NCBI GenBank assembly: GCA_964526225.1
Contig: CAZGLL010000012.1
Span: forward strand, 1 to 48,984
DNA from: DRYM01 sp964526225
Lineage (GTDB): Archaea > Thermoproteota > Thermoprotei_A > EX4484-217-1
Length of the DNA stretch: 48,984 nt
Direction: 5' to 3'
The notes beneath the pieces are model-generated. The model searched no databases, had not been told where the DNA came from, and saw only the letters and a program-made list of their open reading frames with translations. The position numbers and the translations under genes are program-made. Positions 32,701-41,027 of this stretch are shown piece by piece. Position 1 is the first letter of the stretch. Each line of letters starts with the position of its first letter.

Positions 32701-33567
32701 GTGTTTATGCTGAATGAGTTATTGCTTATTGTTCCAGTAAGTTTACTAATCATAGCGTTTATAGTGTCGTTATTCGTTCGAGGGAAGCCGGGAATACTCC
32801 TTTACTCAATGCTTTCAACAGCAGCGTCTCTTTTCATGATATTCATAGGCTTAGACGTTCTCTTAAACACCAATAAGCTTCAGTATACCATATTTTCATA
32901 CCCTGCTGGAACCCTCTCCCTAGGACTTAATAGGTTAGAGCTTGTCGTCGACCCTGTTTCAGCAGTTTTTCTTGTAGCACTTGGAATTTTAGGTCTAGCC
33001 GTTTCAATATATTCGCTAAACTATCTTGAACATTACATTGGCAAGTATAGTTTAGAGTTCTTTGGAACAACATATACGCTATTCTTAGCTTCAATGTACA
33101 TGGTTTTGACAGTATATAATCTTGTTTGGTTCATAATATTCTGGGAGCTAATGACAGTTTTTTCACAATTCCTAGTAGCATACGAGTATAGGAGAGATGT
33201 AGCACGTAAGGCGGCTTATAAGTACTTTTTCATGGCTAAAGCGAGTTCGGAATTCATAGTACTATTCACATTACTTACACTTATTTACTTAGCAGGATTT
33301 AATCCAGACTACTTGAACGTGAAAATAGCTATTGCTCTTACAGCTCAGCAAAACCCCATGTTAATAGCTGGGATTTTCATAGTTCTTCTAATAGGGTTAA
33401 GTGTTAAATCAGCAATATACCCCCTCCACACATGGCTTCCTGACGCACACTCCGAAGCTCCAAGCAATATCTCAGCTCTATTAAGTGGCATAATGGTTAA
33501 AATGGCCATATACATGATGGTAAGGTCTTTCGTATGGTTTGCGCCACCACTCATAACGCTTATGTGA
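32701..33567 (+). CDS. Half-length proton-conducting antiporter subunit (MnhA/MnhD/NuoL-like N-terminal half)
   Basis: 288 residues, about eight TM helices. Core motifs of the complex I antiporter-like family are present: VWFIIFWELMTVFSQFLVAY, with the TM5 Glu, and the LSVKSAIYPLHTWLPDAHSE stretch with the TM7 Lys, then APSNISALLSGIMVKMAIY. Full-length relatives have about 14 TM helices and 480-600 residues. This one stops after TM8, so the second half-channel (TM9-14) is missing. The next gene starts 14 nt later with no coding residue between, so this looks like a real short protein, not a frameshift. GTG 32701 or ATG 32707 start. Confidence 0.82.
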   Translation: MFMLNELLLIVPVSLLIIAFIVSLFVRGKPGILLYSMLSTAASLFMIFIGLDVLLNTNKLQYTIFSYPAGTLSLGLNRLELVVDPVSAVFLVALGILGLAVSIYSLNYLEHYIGKYSLEFFGTTYTLFLASMYMVLTVYNLVWFIIFWELMTVFSQFLVAYEYRRDVARKAAYKYFFMAKASSEFIVLFTLLTLIYLAGFNPDYLNVKIAIALTAQQNPMLIAGIFIVLLIGLSVKSAIYPLHTWLPDAHSEAPSNISALLSGIMVKMAIYMMVRSFVWFAPPLITLM

Positions 33568-33581
33568 GGTGTGGTTGAAAA

Positions 33582-33872
33582 GTGGATACTTCACCTATAC
33601 TTTCAATATTTCTCCCCGCGGTTTTTGTGATATTTCTCGCATCGTTTACACTTTATATTGTAAGGATAGTTAAAGGGCCGACTGTTTTCGATATGGCATT
33701 AGCTGTCGACTGTTTAGCTTTCGATTTAGCGGTATTCATAGCCTTACTTTCACTATACTATAGCACACCGTTTCTAATAGCTGGTGCTATCGCATTAGCT
33801 CTTTGGGCCTATATTCTTGACATCTACATTTCCAAATACTTTTTAACAAAGGAGCTTGGAGGTCGTAAGTGA
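33582..33872 (+). CDS. mnhF: Mrp-type antiporter subunit F
   Basis: 96 residues, three TM helices, with the MrpF/MnhF segment VRIVKGPTVFDMALAVDCLA (27-46). A small structural subunit of the multi-subunit Na+(K+)/H+ antiporter. Its stop overlaps the start of the G subunit gene (GTG at 33869). Confidence 0.9.
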   Translation: MDTSPILSIFLPAVFVIFLASFTLYIVRIVKGPTVFDMALAVDCLAFDLAVFIALLSLYYSTPFLIAGAIALALWAYILDIYISKYFLTKELGGRK

Positions 33873-34288
33873 AAATGCTTGAACCATTAGAATACTTTGT
33901 CTTAGCGTTGGGGATGATTCTAGTCGCAATAGGGGCGTTCTGCGATTTAGCTGGAGCATTAGGTATGGTTAGGTTTCCTAATTTCTTCGTTAGATTACAT
34001 GCAGCAACAGTAGGATCAATAGGGGGAGCGGTCATACCACTAATAGGTGTAGCTTTAATAGCTTCAGTATCTGATCAACTTGGATTCTTTAAATGGGCAA
34101 TTAGTGGAGGAGCTTTGGTTGCTGCTCTAATAATTCTCCTCGTTGCTCCGACAGGTTCGCATGCACTTGCATATTCAGCCCATAAGTCTAGAGCTGTACC
34201 CGTAGAGCCTAAGGTTTGTGATTTACTTGAAGAACATGAGAGAAAGAAGGCTGAAAGAAAAGTTAGCGAAGAAGGTGAGGGAACATGA
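33869..34288 (+). CDS. mnhG: Mrp-type antiporter subunit G
   Basis: 139 residues with three TM helices; MnhG/PhaG signature GALGMVRFPNFFVRLHAATV (~29-48) and GGAVIPLIGVA. A charged cytoplasmic C-terminal tail (~105-139) is longer than usual. Overlaps both neighbours by 4 nt, so it is translationally coupled. Confidence 0.9.
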   Translation: MKMLEPLEYFVLALGMILVAIGAFCDLAGALGMVRFPNFFVRLHAATVGSIGGAVIPLIGVALIASVSDQLGFFKWAISGGALVAALIILLVAPTGSHALAYSAHKSRAVPVEPKVCDLLEEHERKKAERKVSEEGEGT

Positions 34289-34539
34289 TAACTGTAGGGT
34301 TACTGATAATAGCTTATTTAGCAACTGTCGCGGTTGTTTTTACATATAAAGCTATTGTTGAAAAGGATCTCCTAAAAGCTATCGTATTTTCCGCTAGTCA
34401 ATCTGTGGCTTACGCTATAGCTTATGCTGCACTATTAGCCCCTGACATAATGTTAGCCTACATTGCCATAGGTGTAGGAGTATACTCGATAATTCTATTA
34501 TATGTTGTTTTAAAAACAAGTAGGTTTGAGGAGGCGTAA
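34285..34539 (+). CDS. MbhD-like antiporter module subunit (DUF4040 type)
   Basis: 84 residues, two or three TM helices: YLATVAVVFTYKAIVEKDLL, then KAIVFSASQSVAYAIAYAAL and DIMLAYIAIGVGVYSIILLY. This matches the small subunit that in bacterial MrpA is the domain just after the antiporter part and in archaeal membrane-bound hydrogenases is MbhD. Overlaps mnhG by 4 nt and precedes the B subunit by 5 nt. Confidence 0.8.
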   Translation: MITVGLLIIAYLATVAVVFTYKAIVEKDLLKAIVFSASQSVAYAIAYAALLAPDIMLAYIAIGVGVYSIILLYVVLKTSRFEEA

Positions 34540-34544
34540 TTGAG

Positions 34545-35357
34545 ATGGAAGGCGTTAAAGCACTCTTCATAGTCTTGATGGTAATAGCCTTCGCATTGGT
34601 TATAACGTATATTAGCTATGGTGCAATAGGGTATTCGCCTAAGGAGGAAATCAGACCCTTAGGTGAGTATTTCGTAAAATTCACATTTAATGAAGAGGAA
34701 AAAACCTGGTGGGCTGCATCACCAGAAACAGTAACGGCCGCTCTTTGGGACTATAGAGGTTTAGATACAGTCTATGAGACAACGGTATTTTATCTCGCAG
34801 TAATAGGATGCTTAGCTGTCTTTAGACTTAGGAAACCATCATTTCTTAAGGAACTAGAGGAGAAAGGGGAAGTAGGATTAACAGTTATTGTAAAGGTTAT
34901 TACAAGCATTGTTGTTGCAGCAATACTTTTAATATCAATAGACATTGCCCTTCATGGACATATAACTCCGGGTGGAGGATTCCAAGCAGGTTCAGCATTT
35001 GCAGTAGCTCCACTTCTTCTAATAGCCGCTTTCTCCAGAGGTTTTCTTGAGAAATTAGGGTTCAAAATTAACATATCACATATTCTAAGATCCTTAGGGT
35101 TGCTGATAATAGCTTTCGTAGCAGCTCTTCCACCTTTACTTTCAGGGTTTATCCTACAGAACCAGCCAAAACCGTGGGCGTTATTCCCTGGATATCCTGT
35201 GAAACTAGGGCCTTTCGAACTAGGAGGTTCACTATTCTATCTTGATGTTGGAGAGTACTTAAATGTAGCTATGGGCTTCCTAGCAATATTTCTCCTAATT
35301 TCATTGCCGGAGAACGTGTTTAAGAAGGATATGGAGGGTGTTAAAAGTGGACCCTGA
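34545..35357 (+). CDS. mnhB: MbhE-MnhB fusion antiporter subunit
   Basis: 270 residues. The N-terminal ~95 residues (FVKFTFNEEEKTWWAASPET, then VYETTVFYLAVIGCLAVFRL) correspond to MbhE. The rest is MnhB, with the family hallmark HGHITPGGGFQAGSAFAVAP (~143-162) and four TM helices. In many archaea these are two genes; here they are one reading frame. Its end overlaps the start of the C subunit by about 20 nt. Confidence 0.85.
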   Translation: MEGVKALFIVLMVIAFALVITYISYGAIGYSPKEEIRPLGEYFVKFTFNEEEKTWWAASPETVTAALWDYRGLDTVYETTVFYLAVIGCLAVFRLRKPSFLKELEEKGEVGLTVIVKVITSIVVAAILLISIDIALHGHITPGGGFQAGSAFAVAPLLLIAAFSRGFLEKLGFKINISHILRSLGLLIIAFVAALPPLLSGFILQNQPKPWALFPGYPVKLGPFELGGSLFYLDVGEYLNVAMGFLAIFLLISLPENVFKKDMEGVKSGP

Positions 35358-35742
35358 AACATTAGTTGTAACCTATATTTACGCAATGTTCTTTGCAGTT
35401 TTCGCTATAGCACTTTACGGAGTTGTGATTAAACCTAATATTGTAAAGAAGATAATAGCACTATCTATTTTAGGTGATACGGCAAATACGATAATAATAT
35501 TCCTAGGCTACCGTACTATAGCTGAACCTTTGCCGCCAATATTTCCTGAAAGAACATTCTCAAGGGATGTTCTCGAAATGCTTCTTCCAAGAACAGTCGA
35601 TCCCACACCTCAGGTACTGGTAATTACAGCTATCGTAATTAACATGGCAGTTACGGCTTTGCTTGCTTTCCTTGCAATTCAAGTTTACAGATTGTACGGT
35701 ACACTTGATTTTAGAAAGGTAATTAAGATAAGGGGTTGGTGA
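35338..35742 (+). CDS. mnhC: Mrp-type antiporter subunit C (NuoK-like)
   Basis: 134 residues, three TM helices: YAMFFAVFAIALYGVVIKPN, KIIALSILGDTANTIIIFLG, then VDPTPQVLVITAIVINMAVT, the typical MnhC/NuoK segment DP.PQALVLTAIVI. A loop between TM2 and TM3 (~62-85) is somewhat long. Initiation inside the preceding gene implies coupling; GTG 35347, just downstream, is an alternative start. Confidence 0.9.
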   Translation: MLKVDPETLVVTYIYAMFFAVFAIALYGVVIKPNIVKKIIALSILGDTANTIIIFLGYRTIAEPLPPIFPERTFSRDVLEMLLPRTVDPTPQVLVITAIVINMAVTALLAFLAIQVYRLYGTLDFRKVIKIRGW

Positions 35743-35746
35743 AGCC

Positions 35747-36253
35747 ATGGCAAACTATGTTAAAATAGTGCTTATAGCAATACCCTTATTCATACTTTAC
35801 CTTATATTTGCTGGAACATTTAGCATAGAAGACGTAGTGTTTGGTGCATTAGCTTCACTCTTAGTTTCAACATTGATTTCTGAGGTTCTCGTAAAACGAC
35901 ATAGGAAGCTTACAGAATTAAATAGGCTAGCGATTCTAATTAAATACTTCTTTCACTACATCACAGTAATAGAGTTTAGAGCGCATACAGATGTTATTAA
36001 GAGAATATTTAGTCCTAAAATGCCCATAAATCCCGGAATTGTCAAGGTACCCTATCATGTTGAAACAGACTATGCTCTCGTAACAATAGCTAACTCAATA
36101 ACAAACACTCCAGGAACAGTAACTGTCGATGTTGATAAGGAGAAGAAGAAGCTTTTCGTACATTGGATTGACGTTAAAGGTATTGATGAAAAACTAACTT
36201 ACGAGAAAATATCTAAAACCTTTGAAGAATACGCTAAAAAAATATTTGATTAG
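35747..36253 (+). CDS. mnhE: Mrp-type antiporter subunit E
   Basis: 168 residues; two or three N-terminal TM helices and a cytoplasmic domain. The MnhE signature VTIANSITNTPGTVTVDVDK followed by FVHWIDVKG (~116-145) is clear. Follows the C subunit after 4 nt and precedes the D subunit by 12 nt. Confidence 0.92.
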   Translation: MANYVKIVLIAIPLFILYLIFAGTFSIEDVVFGALASLLVSTLISEVLVKRHRKLTELNRLAILIKYFFHYITVIEFRAHTDVIKRIFSPKMPINPGIVKVPYHVETDYALVTIANSITNTPGTVTVDVDKEKKKLFVHWIDVKGIDEKLTYEKISKTFEEYAKKIFD

Positions 36254-36265
36254 CTTGGGTGAGAC

Positions 36266-37870
36266 ATGATGGTTGAACAATTAATACCTTACTACAACAT
36301 AACGGTAGCTTCTCTTCCAGGATTAGCTGTACTCATATGTGCAACGGGAGCATTTGCTTTACCGTTAGTAGCGTTAGCTATTAAAGATAGAAGAGTTTGG
36401 GGAGTATATAGCCTTGTAATATCGTTTATTGCAGCTCTAATTTCATATAGTTTGTTTCTGGCAGTACTTGAAGTAGGTAAGCCATTAATATATACGTTTG
36501 CTGGTTGGCCGGCTCCTTTAGGAATAGTTTATGAAGTCGATGTTTTCAACGGGCTTCTAGGAGTAATGGTTACTTCAATAATGTTTCTAGTTACGCTTTA
36601 CAGCTTAAAGTATATGGAGCATGATGATGGTTTACAATGGTACTACACTCTGCTTTTAGGCATCGAAGCGGGAATGCTTGGATGCCTCTATACTGGTGAC
36701 TTCTTCAACTTATTCGTAATGATTGAGGTAACTAGTGTTTCAGCCTATGCCTTAGTAGCTTTCAGAAGATATGATAAGATAGCTATTGAAGCCGCAATGA
36801 AATATGCTATTTTCGGAGCATTAGCTACAACAATGTACTTCACAGCGATAATCTTCGCTTATGGTAGCTTAGGAACACTTAACATGGCAGACATGGTTAC
36901 GAAAATCGCTGGATTCACAAATATGCCCATAACTAATGGACCGTTCGGAATAGTTCATTACGGGATAGCATTATTTGTGGTTTTCGCGCTTTGGTCATTC
37001 ACATTTAAAGCAGCATTGTTCCCTAACCACTTCTGGCTTCCTGACGCACACGCAGCAGCACCATCATCCGTTTCAGCAATACTTTCGGGCTTAGTTGTTA
37101 AAGTAGGTATTTATGCTATAGCAAGATTTGTTTACACAATATTTTTCGGTTCCGGCGCTTTAGGAAACTTCATGGACGTAATATTGGCTTTCTTGCTGAT
37201 AGCAGGTATTATTTCAGCATTTCTCGGATCAATGCTTATGCTTATACAGAAGGACATTAAGAGACTAATAGCTTACAGTACAATACTTAACATAGGATAT
37301 ATAGCTACAGGCTTAGGTTTAGGTAATTTACTAGGCATTGCCGCCGCAATATATCACATAATTAATCACGCAATAGCTAAATCAGCGCTCTTCCTTTCGG
37401 CAGGAGCATACATTCACGCATTTAAAACTAGAGAAATAGACAAGCTCGCTGGTGTCGGAAGACTCTTACCGGTAACAACGTTTTCGTTTGCTATTGCAGC
37501 TTTTTCCTTAGCAGGGATTCCGCCATTAAACGCTTTCATGAGCAAGTTCCTACTATACGGAGCAGCTGTAGGTAGACATCCAATATTAGCGGTTCTAATA
37601 ATAATACCTAGCATTTTAGCTTTCCTAGCATACCTAAAGATAGTTTATGTGATTTATCTTAAGCCTCTACCAAAGGGGGAAAGCAAATATAATGTTAAAG
37701 AGGAAATCCTAATGGCGACACCAGTATTCATACTTGCAATAGCATGTATTGTAATAGGAATACTAACGCCAATAGTAGTAGATCGCTTCATTATGCCAGC
37801 AGCTCACTCACTAATAGACACTAAAAGCTATGTTGAAGCAATGATAAATGTAGCTAAGTACTTACCTTAA
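36266..37870 (+). CDS. mnhD: Mrp-type antiporter subunit D
   Basis: 534 residues, about 14 TM helices, full-length proton-translocating antiporter-like subunit. DFFNLFVMIEVTSVSAYALV (TM5 Glu), FKAALFPNHFWLPDAHAAAP (TM7 Lys), KDIKRLIAYSTILNIGYIAT, and IINHAIAKSALFLSAGAYIH in the second half. Works with the half-length subunit at the head of the operon as the pair of pumping units. The operon lacks hydrogenase or NADH-binding genes, so a cation/proton antiporter driven by membrane potential is likelier than a respiratory complex. Confidence 0.94.
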   Translation: MMVEQLIPYYNITVASLPGLAVLICATGAFALPLVALAIKDRRVWGVYSLVISFIAALISYSLFLAVLEVGKPLIYTFAGWPAPLGIVYEVDVFNGLLGVMVTSIMFLVTLYSLKYMEHDDGLQWYYTLLLGIEAGMLGCLYTGDFFNLFVMIEVTSVSAYALVAFRRYDKIAIEAAMKYAIFGALATTMYFTAIIFAYGSLGTLNMADMVTKIAGFTNMPITNGPFGIVHYGIALFVVFALWSFTFKAALFPNHFWLPDAHAAAPSSVSAILSGLVVKVGIYAIARFVYTIFFGSGALGNFMDVILAFLLIAGIISAFLGSMLMLIQKDIKRLIAYSTILNIGYIATGLGLGNLLGIAAAIYHIINHAIAKSALFLSAGAYIHAFKTREIDKLAGVGRLLPVTTFSFAIAAFSLAGIPPLNAFMSKFLLYGAAVGRHPILAVLIIIPSILAFLAYLKIVYVIYLKPLPKGESKYNVKEEILMATPVFILAIACIVIGILTPIVVDRFIMPAAHSLIDTKSYVEAMINVAKYLP

Positions 37871-37929
37871 GTGGGAGTAAAACTAATAGGTTCCAAAACG
37901 AACCATGTAAGAACATAGGAGCAGTTCTT

Positions 37930-40083
37930 ATGGAAATAGAGAGGTTTCTAAACGAACTACGTAGAAGAAACAATAGAGGCCTCATAGTTTTAAGCGGAAA
38001 CCCCAGAGTAGCCGCTAAAACGCTTGCTTTAACATCAATTAACAATATTCTTTATGTTAGAGGGTACGATGATTCCTCAGGAGAGGTAGCTAACATTTTT
38101 AAGGAGTATTTACGTGGGAAAAACATTACATTTCTGAAATCACCATCGGAAGTTTTTAGAAGGTTAGGTGAAGAATACGATTACGTAATTCTTGATGTAT
38201 ATGAAGTTCTTAGACCAAACGTTGTTGCGGCTTCAACGGAAATGATTAAGGCAGGAGGAGCATTAATTCTACTAACAAAAGAATGGAGCTCATGGAATCC
38301 TACACCTTTAGCTAAGGAGTTATCTGAAGGTGTTTTCACAGAATACATTAAAGAACGTATTTCAAAAGCCTATCCGTTAATACACTACGATTGTGAAGAG
38401 GAAAGAGTATTTCAGATAAAGTATCCTAAAACAACAATACCCCTGCCCAGGGAGGAAGGGATTGATTTTAGAATGTTTAGAGCGCACAAGCAACTTATAA
38501 GGCTTTGTGCTACGGAGGAGCAAGCAGTTTTCCTAGATAAATTCGTAGAGCTAATGAAGGGTAAGGGTAGGGTTCTTCTGGCGAAGGGAGATAGGGGTAG
38601 AGGGAAAAGTTCAGCATTAGGGCTAGCTTTAGCTCAAGCAATTTTAGCTAGATACATTGGAAACGCTACGGTAACAGCGCCTTCGCTTGAAAGTGTACAG
38701 GCACTCATGAGAATGCTTAAGAAAGCACTTACAGCATTAAACATCAAATATAGGGTTGTTGAAAGAAAAGGCTTAATTAAGGTAATTTATGGTCCATGGT
38801 TTAAAGTCGAATTTAAAGATCCAGCTTCCGTTGAAAGATACGCGCTAATAGTAGTTGATGAAGCATCTGCTTTAGGTATTGCAAGACTTAGAAGAATAGT
38901 TTGGAAATCTAGGAAAGTAGTTGCTGCAACAACAATACATGGTTACGAAGGTTCTGGCCATGTTCTCGAACAAATAGTTTTAAAGAACCTACCTAACCCC
39001 GTAATAGTTAATTTCAAGAAACCAATAAGATACGGGCTTAACGACCCCTTAGAGCAGTGGCTTTACGAAACATTCCTACTAAATGTTGAACCATACCCTG
39101 TATCTGAAGGTGGAGTAGAATATTCGAAAATTAGTAAAGAAGAACTTATTAGGAACCAAGAAGTTTTAAGAAGAATTTATGGATTACTTGTAATAGCCCA
39201 CTATAGGAACATGCCGGATGATTTAGTAACACTCTTAGATGCTAAACACCATAAAATAAGGGCTTTGGTAAATAGCAAGGGAGAAATCATTGCTGTAGCA
39301 CAATTGGCTTTTGAAAAAGGTCAGAACGTAAAAGATCTAAGTAAGGCTAAGGGGTTGCTCATAATAGATAAGTTTGTAAAATACGGTGTGAACGAGGCTT
39401 TAAGTACGAAAGGAGTAAGGATTGTGAGAATTGCTGTTCACCCTAACTTGCAAAGGAGAGGTTATGGCAGTTTTCTCCTTAAGAGAATTGAGGAGGAATT
39501 TAGAGATAATGATTGGATAGCGTCTATTTTCTCAAGGAATGACGTTTTACATTTCTGGGTTAGAAACGGCTACAGTGTCTTCTATATTTCGCCTAGGTTC
39601 AATAAGGTAACGGGTGAGAAAAACATAGCGGTACTTAAGCCTTTAAATAGAAATTTCGAAAGAATCTTTAAAGACATTGTTTTCTTATTCAAAAGAAAAC
39701 TCATCTTTGCATCAAACAGCATTTATAGAGATATGCAAGCCGAAGTGCTTTTAGAAGCAATAGATAGTGTTTCGAAATATGTTTTTCCAGGTATTTTCAG
39801 CATAGACCGTGAGGATATGGAGAAGTTAAGAGAATATATTGAGGAGAAAATACCCTACCATGAGCATATATTTGAAATAGCATTTCTGCTCGTAGCGAAA
39901 GGAATTATGGAGAATAAATTTAGTAAGTTAGATGCGCAGGAAAAACTAGCCCTAACAATGAGGTTTCTTCAAGGAAAACCCTTAAGCACGCTTTCCGAAG
40001 TACTTCCTATACCTCAAAGTAAGGTTGAAGAGCTAATTAGAGGTAGCCTAAAGAAGCTTTTGCTTATTTTCCATGAATTTTAA
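37930..40083 (+). CDS. tmcA: tRNA(Met) cytidine acetyltransferase TmcA
   Basis: 717 residues; makes N4-acetylcytidine in tRNA (and, in hyperthermophiles, many other RNAs). Domains: N-terminal DUF1726-type (~1-190), RNA-helicase-like ATPase with Walker A LAKGDRGRGKSSALGLAL (~217-234) and Walker B ALIVVDEASALG (~310), GNAT acetyl-CoA domain RIAVHPNLQRRGYGSFLLKR (~500), and a C-terminal tRNA-binding helical region to 717. The stop of mnhD is 60 nt upstream, so it may have its own promoter. Confidence 0.94.
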   Translation: MEIERFLNELRRRNNRGLIVLSGNPRVAAKTLALTSINNILYVRGYDDSSGEVANIFKEYLRGKNITFLKSPSEVFRRLGEEYDYVILDVYEVLRPNVVAASTEMIKAGGALILLTKEWSSWNPTPLAKELSEGVFTEYIKERISKAYPLIHYDCEEERVFQIKYPKTTIPLPREEGIDFRMFRAHKQLIRLCATEEQAVFLDKFVELMKGKGRVLLAKGDRGRGKSSALGLALAQAILARYIGNATVTAPSLESVQALMRMLKKALTALNIKYRVVERKGLIKVIYGPWFKVEFKDPASVERYALIVVDEASALGIARLRRIVWKSRKVVAATTIHGYEGSGHVLEQIVLKNLPNPVIVNFKKPIRYGLNDPLEQWLYETFLLNVEPYPVSEGGVEYSKISKEELIRNQEVLRRIYGLLVIAHYRNMPDDLVTLLDAKHHKIRALVNSKGEIIAVAQLAFEKGQNVKDLSKAKGLLIIDKFVKYGVNEALSTKGVRIVRIAVHPNLQRRGYGSFLLKRIEEEFRDNDWIASIFSRNDVLHFWVRNGYSVFYISPRFNKVTGEKNIAVLKPLNRNFERIFKDIVFLFKRKLIFASNSIYRDMQAEVLLEAIDSVSKYVFPGIFSIDREDMEKLREYIEEKIPYHEHIFEIAFLLVAKGIMENKFSKLDAQEKLALTMRFLQGKPLSTLSEVLPIPQSKVEELIRGSLKKLLLIFHEF

Positions 40084-40217
40084 TTACTTTTAATTTTCTA
40101 ATGTCTATAGAAGGTTTATATGATTGCATACGACCTTGTTGGTTTTTCTTCTGAAGAATATAGTTTAAAAATAGTTTATTTCGAGAACCATTGCTATTTG
40201 GAGGGAAAAAGTAGTTA

Positions 40218-40949
40218 TTATATTTTAACTTTTACTAAAGCATCTAAAACTATTTTTGCTGCAATATTTACTTTCTCCTTTAATTCTTCAGCATCAGCTA
40301 AGCTAGCTTCTTCAGGCTTAACTAAGCTATCGCTAACAACAAGTAATGCGCCTGTTTTCACATTTCTCATCCAACCTAGGGCGAAAAGTGCTGCACATTC
40401 CATTTCAACAGCTATTACCCCTCTTTCACTCCACTTTTTAGCGAAGTCGGGATCTTCTGCGTAAAATGCGTCACTACTTATGACTGGACCTAAAAAGTAT
40501 TTTACACCATATTTTTCAGCGGATGAAACAAGTGCTGAAGTAACTTCGTGATGGGGTGCTGTGGGCATACATACTTCATGAGCATACATTCCTATAGCGT
40601 TTCCACCAGTATAGTATGCTGCTCCAGTTGCTATTACTATATCTCCTTTACTTAGCTCTTTAACTAGGCCCCCGCATGTCCCTAATCTAACAATTACTTT
40701 TGCTCCAAGCATTCTTAACTCTTCGAAAACTATTGCCGCTGAAGGACCGCCTATACCATGTGTTGCAACAGTTATCGGCACTCCTTGGTATTCTCCAGTA
40801 TAGATTAGAAAGCCTCGGTTAGTATTTACTACTCTTGGGTTTTCAAGCATTTTAGAAACTTGTTCTACTCTTGCCGGATCTCCAGCAACAATAACTCTTT
40901 CAGCTATTTCTCCCCGCTTAGACTTAATATGGAAAGGTGGACCGGACAT
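40218..40949 (-). CDS. Nucleoside phosphorylase (uridine/purine, PNP_UDP_1 family)
   Basis: 243 residues. Family motifs: VIVAGDPARVEQVSKML (phosphate loop), THGIGGPSAAIVFEELRMLG, VRLGTCGGLVKELSKGDIVI, and the ribose/base site AVEMECAALFALGWM then VVSDS. Hexameric enzymes of this group split nucleosides with phosphate to base plus ribose 1-phosphate. Purine versus uridine preference is not decidable by eye. It lies 78 nt downstream of the double solute-binding protein on the same strand, linking that protein to nucleoside use. Confidence 0.92.
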   Translation of the reverse strand: MSGPPFHIKSKRGEIAERVIVAGDPARVEQVSKMLENPRVVNTNRGFLIYTGEYQGVPITVATHGIGGPSAAIVFEELRMLGAKVIVRLGTCGGLVKELSKGDIVIATGAAYYTGGNAIGMYAHEVCMPTAPHHEVTSALVSSAEKYGVKYFLGPVISSDAFYAEDPDFAKKWSERGVIAVEMECAALFALGWMRNVKTGALLVVSDSLVKPEEASLADAEELKEKVNIAAKIVLDALVKVKI

Positions 40950-41027
40950 TTACTTTTAAACCTCCGTAGGAGGTGTGAAAAATCTTGGTAAAGAAAAATT
41001 TGTTTTTAAAGTGTAGGGGAAATAGTT

